This document shows positions 4,885 through 8,185 of a DNA stretch of 8,185 nucleotides, one piece after another. How positions within the stretch are numbered: the stretch's first letter is position 1; each line of letters opens with the position of its first letter. The stretch comes from JAHJEM01 sp043805315 (GTDB lineage: Archaea > Nanobdellota > Nanobdellia > Woesearchaeales > JAHJEM01). The stretch spans positions 1 to 8,185 of the forward strand of contig JAZDID010000112.1 of assembly GCA_043805315.1 (NCBI GenBank), read 5' to 3'. The translations under genes were made by a program, and so were the position numbers. The notes under the pieces are model-generated. The model was not told where the DNA came from. It was given only the letters and a program-made list of their open reading frames with translations, and searched no databases.

Positions 4885-4912
4885 CAGGATTTGGGGCTGT
4901 AGTGTAGCTTGG

Positions 4913-4943
4913 ACGGTGGATGCAACAACGTCTTCCGGAGCGA
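4913..4943 (+). other. tRNA-Pro intron 1 (31 bases, D loop)
   Basis: The bulge-helix-bulge is nearly ideal. The central helix is GCTT (4907-4910) with GAGC (4938-4941), three Watson-Crick pairs and one G-U. The bulges are GG|A (4911-4913) and GA|C (4942-4944). The inner helix is CGG (4914-4916) with CCG (4935-4937), extended by further pairs. Cutting between bases two and three of each bulge joins G4912 to C4944, about tRNA position 19/20. This would be a substrate for archaeal splicing endonuclease, probably a type accepting non-canonical sites. Confidence 0.8.
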
Positions 4944-4962
4944 CTATCACTGGCGCTTGGGG

Positions 4963-5004
4963 CGGCTATCGAGTGCAATCGATGAGTTTTGCAAAGCTGC
5001 AAAA
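4963..5004 (+). other. tRNA-Pro intron 2 (42 bases, position 37/38)
   Basis: It sits at the canonical archaeal position after base 37. TTG (4957-4959) pairs with CAA (5000-5002); the fourth pair of the central helix is a G-G mismatch. The bulges are GG|C (4961-4963) and AA|T (5003-5005), and the inner helix is GGCT (4964-4967) with AGCT (4995-4998). The motif is slightly relaxed, but the loop TTGGGGT and a five-pair anticodon stem result after removal. Confidence 0.75.
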
Positions 5005-5039
5005 TGCGTCCAACCGGGGTTCAAATCCTCGCAGCCCCA

Positions 5040-5051
5040 TTTTATTCTTTC
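5040..5051 (+). terminator. T-rich terminator of tRNA-Pro
   Basis: TTTTATTCTTTC begins directly after the discriminator base, typical of archaeal termination at T-rich DNA. Confidence 0.5.
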
Positions 5052-5073
5052 AATTATAGCCATCACCAAAATT

Positions 5074-5083
5074 CTTTAATATG
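5074..5083 (+). promoter_or_regulatory. TATA box of the 111-residue gene
   Basis: CTTTAATATG is centred about 25 bases before ATG 5103, giving a leaderless mRNA. Confidence 0.5.
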
Positions 5084-5102
5084 AGATCACATTCCTCTTT
5101 CC

Positions 5103-5438
5103 ATGATCGAATATACAGTCACTACGGGCGACTTGAGAATCTACCAGCTCATCACTGCGTATTTCGACGGCATCCAGATGCGGATTGACCGTGCACATGA
5201 AAAACTTCTCGAGGAAAATCCGGATCTCAGCAAGCATCCGCATTTTGAGCGAAGGATTGTTGGAGTACAGCCATTAGCGAGAGATCTCTCATCCCATGAA
5301 CGCCCAGAGGATGCAGTCCACATGCTTCTCTATAAGGATAAGGTCATTGCAGTGGTCACAGAGCAGCGCAACGAGTTCAACAATGTGCAATTCTCATTCT
5401 TTCATTGCCTTGATGATCTGATTTGCAGAGAACCTTAA
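5103..5438 (+). CDS. Small conserved-looking hypothetical protein
   Basis: The product is 111 residues of mixed alpha/beta character. The N-terminal half is helical (LRIYQLITAYFDGIQMRIDRAHEKLLEENPDL). The C-terminal half alternates strands (HMLLYKDKVIAVVTEQRNEFNNVQFSFFHCLDDLI), a plausible small globular fold with two Cys near the end and several His. No signal peptide, membrane helix or known motif is visible, and the family is not recognised. It stands alone, with the zinc-ribbon gene converging from the right about 37 bases away. The TATA box at the leaderless distance supports the start. Confidence 0.7.
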   Translation: MIEYTVTTGDLRIYQLITAYFDGIQMRIDRAHEKLLEENPDLSKHPHFERRIVGVQPLARDLSSHERPEDAVHMLLYKDKVIAVVTEQRNEFNNVQFSFFHCLDDLICREP

Positions 5439-5475
5439 CATAATCTTTGTTATCATCAATATGACAAGAATTCCT

Positions 5476-5745
5476 TCACTCTTCTTCCGAGGCTATCAGG
5501 ACTAATCCATTCGGTTTTTCCCAGCGCAGCCTCTTTTCCAAGTGCTTGCGCGCAAAACCAGAAAGTCTCTTATCTGCTGGCTTTTCCCATTTGGGTATGT
5601 CTTGTCCGCACTGCGGGCAGGCATATGTCTCTTGAAGTCTTGTATGAGAGTCATCGCAAAGAATATATGAACTTGTTACGTAGGTAATCATACATGTAGG
5701 GCAATAGCCGACTTTGGCGCTGAGCAATACATCAGATGATCCCAT
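5476..5745 (-). CDS. Small zinc-ribbon protein
   Basis: The product has 89 residues from the ATG at 5743-5745. Two CxxC knuckles, CPTC (15-18) and CPQC (43-46), form a classic zinc ribbon; a fifth Cys (C30) lies between them. The C-terminal half is basic (KWEKPADKRLSGFARKHLEKRLRWEKPNG). Such ribbons usually bind nucleic acid or protein partners in transcription or translation, but the partner is unknown. The frame continues 20 residues upstream to an ATG at 5805. The shorter start is chosen because the TATA box on this strand lies 26 bases upstream of it and would lie inside the longer version. Confidence 0.75.
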   Translation of the reverse strand: MGSSDVLLSAKVGYCPTCMITYVTSSYILCDDSHTRLQETYACPQCGQDIPKWEKPADKRLSGFARKHLEKRLRWEKPNGLVLIASEEE

Positions 5746-5765
5746 AGCATAGAGGAATCCTGGAA

Positions 5766-5776
5766 GGTTTAAAAAT
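5766..5776 (-). promoter_or_regulatory. TATA box of the zinc-ribbon gene
   Basis: On the minus strand it reads as TTTTTAAA within an AT-rich tract, centred 26 bases before the ATG at 5745; this decides the shorter start. Confidence 0.5.
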
Positions 5777-5840
5777 ATTTGCACAAACAAACTGTACGAA
5801 TGCATCTGAAGAGCATCCTTTACTCCTGAAAAAGAAAAAC

Positions 5841-5848
5841 TTTATAAA
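5841..5848 (+). promoter_or_regulatory. TATA box of the membrane protein gene
   Basis: TTTATAAA is about 90 bases before the start codon, so transcription should start near 5868-5872 and leave a leader of about 65 bases. This is the one gene here that clearly has a leader and ribosome binding site. Confidence 0.55.
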
Positions 5849-5921
5849 CTCTGCTATGCGCAGAATTACTGTATCCTGAGATATGTTGGAAGAGATTGCA
5901 TTGTCAATATTCATTTCATAA

Positions 5922-5930
5922 GAGAGGGTG
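5922..5930 (+). promoter_or_regulatory. Ribosome binding site deciding the start at 5939
   Basis: GAGAGGGTG contains a GGTG-type archaeal Shine-Dalgarno core eight bases before ATG 5939. It is too close to, or overlaps, the alternative starts GTG 5930 and ATG 5933. Confidence 0.5.
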
Positions 5931-5938
5931 TGATGACT

Positions 5939-7390
5939 ATGAAGAACGTGAACAAGGGAGTTTTTCTCTTATCTGTCTTATTGCTGGTCATGGCGTCAGT
6001 CCTTGCAGCAGAGACCAAACAGCCTGACATCAAAGTGACCGGGATCAACTCGAGCATCTATAAGTTCGAGACAGCATCATACACGCTGACGATCAAGAAC
6101 CTCAATGATTTCGAGGACAAATTCCAGTTCTCCACATTGAGCACGAACTTCGTGGTCTGGGCAGAGCCCAAGCTGGAATCTGTTCCCATAGCGCCAGGCT
6201 CGTTCCAGAATTACATCATCTCTGTGAATCCCAAGGACGTTGTCGGCATTGGGCCGTTCGGCATTCCGGTGAAGATCAAATCCCTTGTGACAGGAGAATT
6301 CTACACCTTTGACATGCCGATCAACATCAAGATTGCGAACGTGAATGATCCTGGCTACACGCCACAGATCGCGCTGAGCGCTGACCTCCCGAAATACATT
6401 GACCCGAGAAATGCATTCACGCTCACTATTATTATGCGGAACAGGAATCCTTTGGACATCCCTGGCTTGACAGTGCAGGTCGATTCAGCGCTGTTCTCAA
6501 AAGAATACACCACAACGCTCGCGTCCATGGAAGAGAAGAGCAACGAGCTCGCATTCACCCTTGCAGACCCGTACGAGAGCCCGGGAATGCACACTATGAA
6601 AATCACGCTCTATTTCAAGAACAAGACGGTCTCAGAAGTCTCCAAGACCTATACCATATCCGGCTACAGCAACATCGACCAGAAATCAGCAGTGAAGAAA
6701 TCCCTGTTCAAGACCACGACAGTATATTCATTCTACAATGACGGGAACAAGGAAGAGATGGCACTCAATAAGTACTTCACCGGCTATTTCAGGAACTGGT
6801 TCACAACAGCGACACCTGCAGGAGCAATGACAAAGGATGAATCAGGCAGGTACTTGGGCTGGGACGTCATCCTCGGGCCGAAAGAGTCAGCTGAGATCAC
6901 CGTGACAGAGAACTACCGCCTGCTCGTCTCGATCATCATCATCATCATTGCAGTCATCATCGCCTACTTCATATTCAGGAGCCCTATCGTGAGCTGGAAG
7001 GACGCCAGGCTCACTGAGAGCAAGGAAGGCATCTCAGACATCAAGGTCAAGATCATCGTGAAGAACCGCTCGCGCAAGACGCTCAAGAACATCAGGATCA
7101 TCGACCGGATCCCTGCGATAGCTGAGTTCGTGAAGAGTGAGGAGTTCGGCACCATGCACCCGAGCAGGCTCATCAAGGACTCAAAGAAAGGGCTAATTGC
7201 CAGGTGGGATATGGTGCAGCTCGACCCTTACGAAGAAAGGTTCATCACCTACAAGATGAAGTCACGGCTCAAGATCGTGGGCGGCATCAGCCTGCCAGCA
7301 GCAAAGGTCAAGTTCGAGACACGGCAGGGCATCGAGCGCGTGACCTTATCGAATGAGGTCAATATCGAGCGGAAACACGAGCAGATGTAG
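5939..7390 (+). CDS. Exported, single-pass membrane-anchored protein
   Basis: The product has 483 residues from ATG 5939; in-frame GTG 5930 and ATG 5933 would add three. Numbering below is from GTG 5930. A signal peptide (KNVNKG, hydrophobic run, ASVLAA, about 5-28) is followed by an outer region of about 300 residues rich in beta strands and N-x-S/T sites, resembling tandem immunoglobulin-like or CARDB-type domains. One membrane helix follows (331-349, a run of Ile coded by an ATC repeat near 6932-6950), then SPIVSWKD and a second beta-rich domain (about 365-480: VKIIVKNRSRKTLKNIRIIDRIP, VTLSNEV) similar to DUF11-type repeats. If the signal is cleaved, this last domain is cytoplasmic, which is unusual for that fold. 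A surface or cell-envelope role is likely; the exact function is unknown. It converges on the next gene and overlaps it by 32 bases. Confidence 0.8.
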   Translation: MKNVNKGVFLLSVLLLVMASVLAAETKQPDIKVTGINSSIYKFETASYTLTIKNLNDFEDKFQFSTLSTNFVVWAEPKLESVPIAPGSFQNYIISVNPKDVVGIGPFGIPVKIKSLVTGEFYTFDMPINIKIANVNDPGYTPQIALSADLPKYIDPRNAFTLTIIMRNRNPLDIPGLTVQVDSALFSKEYTTTLASMEEKSNELAFTLADPYESPGMHTMKITLYFKNKTVSEVSKTYTISGYSNIDQKSAVKKSLFKTTTVYSFYNDGNKEEMALNKYFTGYFRNWFTTATPAGAMTKDESGRYLGWDVILGPKESAEITVTENYRLLVSIIIIIIAVIIAYFIFRSPIVSWKDARLTESKEGISDIKVKIIVKNRSRKTLKNIRIIDRIPAIAEFVKSEEFGTMHPSRLIKDSKKGLIARWDMVQLDPYEERFITYKMKSRLKIVGGISLPAAKVKFETRQGIERVTLSNEVNIERKHEQM

Positions 7391-7928
7391 CTGCCATTGT
7401 TTTAGGTTTTAGTATTCTTTTAGTATTATTCTCTGCAAGAAGATGATGCAGGGCTGACGGAACATATGTTTTCCACGCAGGGTTCTTGTGGCGCATGAGA
7501 TCCCGTATCCTTGTCGAATGGACATCGATATTCTTCTTGAGCATGAAGACAGCATAGCCTTTCTTCAGGAATATGCTTCTCGTCAGCCTGTTCCTGGTGA
7601 AGACAACCTGGAAATCCCCTGCAGCATTGATGACAGTATTGATCCATTCGCGGTGGCGCGGATAGTCAAGGACAGGCACGACCGTTATTCTTCCTGCGCG
7701 CATTTCTTTCCTGAAAACAGCGTTCAACATATGCTTCCGCTGCGTAAGGGAATAGGGATTTTTTTCGTTTTGCACGTTTGCGCTTCCCAAGATCATGATG
7801 AGTCTCTTGCAGCGCGTGAGCGCCTGGCACACAGCATCCACATGCCCGTTATGCAAAGGCTGGAAGCGGCCGATGAACAGGCCAGAAGGGAATATCTTTG
7901 GCTGCGCTGAAACTTCGCGGTTTCTCAT
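7359..7928 (-). CDS. nadM: Nicotinamide-nucleotide adenylyltransferase (NMNAT)
   Basis: The product has 189 residues. It catalyses NMN + ATP to NAD+ + pyrophosphate in the cytoplasm, the last common step of NAD synthesis. The family signature is clear: GRFQPLHNGH (20-29), the nucleotidyltransferase (T/H)xGH site; the NPYSLTQRKHML segment (57-68) that lines the nucleotide pocket; VVPVLDYPRHREWI (83-96); and HSTRIRDLM (137-145), the counterpart of the ISxTxIR phosphate-binding motif. Archaeal members are about 165-180 residues, so the basic tail after residue 168 is an extension whose codons overlap the end of the converging membrane-protein gene. The start ATG at 7928 fits a TATA box 26 bases upstream on this strand. 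Confidence 0.92.
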   Translation of the reverse strand: MRNREVSAQPKIFPSGLFIGRFQPLHNGHVDAVCQALTRCKRLIMILGSANVQNEKNPYSLTQRKHMLNAVFRKEMRAGRITVVPVLDYPRHREWINTVINAAGDFQVVFTRNRLTRSIFLKKGYAVFMLKKNIDVHSTRIRDLMRHKNPAWKTYVPSALHHLLAENNTKRILKPKTMAATSARVSARY

Positions 7929-7948
7929 ACTGGAACATCACAGGAATC

Positions 7949-7959
7949 ATATTTAAATC
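7949..7959 (-). promoter_or_regulatory. TATA box of the NMNAT gene, possibly used both ways
   Basis: ATTTAAAT is palindromic and centred 26 bases before ATG 7928 on the minus strand. In the plus direction it would start a transcript near 7980, just before the structured element at 8015. Confidence 0.55.
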
Positions 7960-8014
7960 TTCCTTTTCAATGGTTGAGTCAACTTTCTGGTGTTGTTCTT
8001 ATCTAGATGCAATT

Positions 8015-8117
8015 GCACGCCACCCTGGCGCAGACGGGCATTTGCCTGCGAGAAAATGCCCTACGCGACCACCCCGTAAGGGACATCCCCCGGTCGCGTC
8101 TGCGCTGGGTGGCGTGC
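8015..8117 (+). ncRNA. Candidate GC-rich three-way-junction RNA of unknown class
   Basis: The outer stem 8015-8025/8107-8117 is a perfect 11 pairs. After one bulged T and a G-U pair it continues as 8028-8034/8099-8105, seven perfect pairs. From that closing stem two arms branch. One is 8036-8043/8054-8061, eight pairs with a ten-base loop. The other is 8064-8070/8092-8098, seven pairs, enclosing a C/G-rich loop in which GGG 8080-8082 can pair with CCC on either side. It is far more GC-rich than its surroundings, typical of functional RNA in this kind of genome. I see no match to tRNA, 5S, SRP, RNase P or C/D RNA hallmarks. ACA directly after the outer stem (8119-8121) recalls an H/ACA box, but there is no guide pocket. 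A DNA-level role cannot be excluded. The true ends are unknown. Confidence 0.5.
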
Positions 8118-8185
8118 GACAAAGTATGTTCGAAATACCTGCATGGAAGTGGGGCTAAAAAGGGAATTCATGTCTTTTTATGTCC

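Larger units (their letters stand above)
4281..4912. mobile_element. Putative 632-bp mini-cassette inserted at tRNA-Pro
   Basis: The unit is bounded by the 20-base tRNA-Pro repeat. Inside it, AAGGCGAAGGC (4288-4298) and GCTTTCGCCTT (4874-4884) form an inverted repeat of 10 of 11 positions, seven and eight bases from the repeats. That is the same geometry as in the tRNA-Gln insert. It carries a 129-residue gene with its own promoter and perhaps a 48-residue gene, and brings a TATA box (4821-4829) that would now drive the complete tRNA-Pro. No recombinase is present. Repeats are seen; the mobile nature is inferred, and split-tRNA pairing is the rival explanation. Confidence 0.55.
4893..5039 (+). 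tRNA. tRNA-Pro (anticodon GGG) with two introns
   Basis: Exons 4893-4912, 4944-4962 and 5005-5039 give a 74-base tRNA. The acceptor GGGGCTG pairs with CAGCCCC (5032-5038), with A5039 as discriminator. In the D stem, GTG (4902-4904) pairs with CAC (4948-4950), which only forms once intron 1 is removed. The anticodon stem GGCGC (4952-4956) pairs with GCGTC (5006-5010), with one G-U pair, around loop TTGGGGT with anticodon GGG at 4959-4961. The T arm is 5015-5019/5027-5031 with loop TTCAAAT. The variable loop has four bases, as in tRNA-Gln. CCA is not encoded. Without intron 1 excision neither the D arm nor a proper anticodon arm can be drawn, which is good evidence for both introns. Confidence 0.88.

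Noticed and set aside
4859..5059. 66-residue open frame across the tRNA-Pro gene
   Set aside because: It covers the whole tRNA and both introns; the tRNA explains the sequence and no proper promoter spacing supports the ATG.
5883..5921. 12-codon upstream ORF in the leader of the membrane-protein gene
   Set aside because: Short, with no clear ribosome binding site and no attenuation-like codon bias.
7488..7910. Plus-strand open frame of 140 codons opposite NMNAT
   Set aside because: The minus strand codes for clear NMNAT motifs; this is its shadow.
7898..8158. 86-codon open frame through the GC-rich hairpin
   Set aside because: The sequence is dominated by long complementary arms, and the product is not protein-like in that stretch.

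Overview
This is an archaeal window, and the general look (tiny stand-alone genes, intron-bearing tRNA, a lone compact Rad50-like ATPase) suggests a DPANN-type genome such as a woesearchaeote or relative; that rank is inference. The archaeal call rests on direct evidence. Almost every gene has a TATA box centred 25-30 bases before its first base and starts with no leader. One tRNA carries bulge-helix-bulge introns. The Rad50-like ATPase and the archaeal-type NMN adenylyltransferase fit as well.

Layout. 3-728: C-terminal part of a protein with an HEIGH metallopeptidase-like motif. 763-835: tRNA-Gln(UUG). 836-2111: accessory insert between tRNA-Gln and the next core gene. The last 15 bases of tRNA-Gln recur exactly at 1402-1416 and as a 13/15 copy at 2097-2111. 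They bound a 581-bp unit with one small minus-strand gene and a 695-bp unit with a toxin-antitoxin-like pair. 2149-4218: Rad50-like SMC-family ATPase with a zinc hook. 4228-5051: tRNA-Pro region. The first 20 bases of tRNA-Pro occur twice, at 4261-4280 behind a good promoter, and at 4893-4912 as the start of a complete tRNA-Pro(GGG) gene with two introns. The 632-bp unit between them has one or two small genes. 5103-5438: small unknown protein. 5476-5745 (minus): small zinc-ribbon protein. 5939-7390: secreted or anchored membrane protein. 7359-7928 (minus): NMN adenylyltransferase. 8015-8117: a GC-rich fold that looks like a three-way-junction RNA.

The most interesting pattern is that both tRNA genes flanking the Rad50-like gene appear to have received very small inserts of the same anatomy: a tRNA-derived direct repeat, a 7-9 base gap, then an inverted repeat, mirrored at the other end. 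If each insert is circularised on paper, the tRNA core sits between two inverted arms, the layout of a site-specific recombinase attachment site, but neither unit has room for a recombinase. These may be integrase-dependent mini-cassettes mobilised in trans. For the Pro locus there is a rival reading: the promoter-driven 20-base 5' exon ends exactly at the splice point of the D-loop intron, so it may be the 5' half of a split, trans-spliced tRNA.

The core genes show no obvious joint pathway: DNA repair (Rad50-like), NAD synthesis (NMN adenylyltransferase) and a surface or membrane protein stand as separate transcription units.
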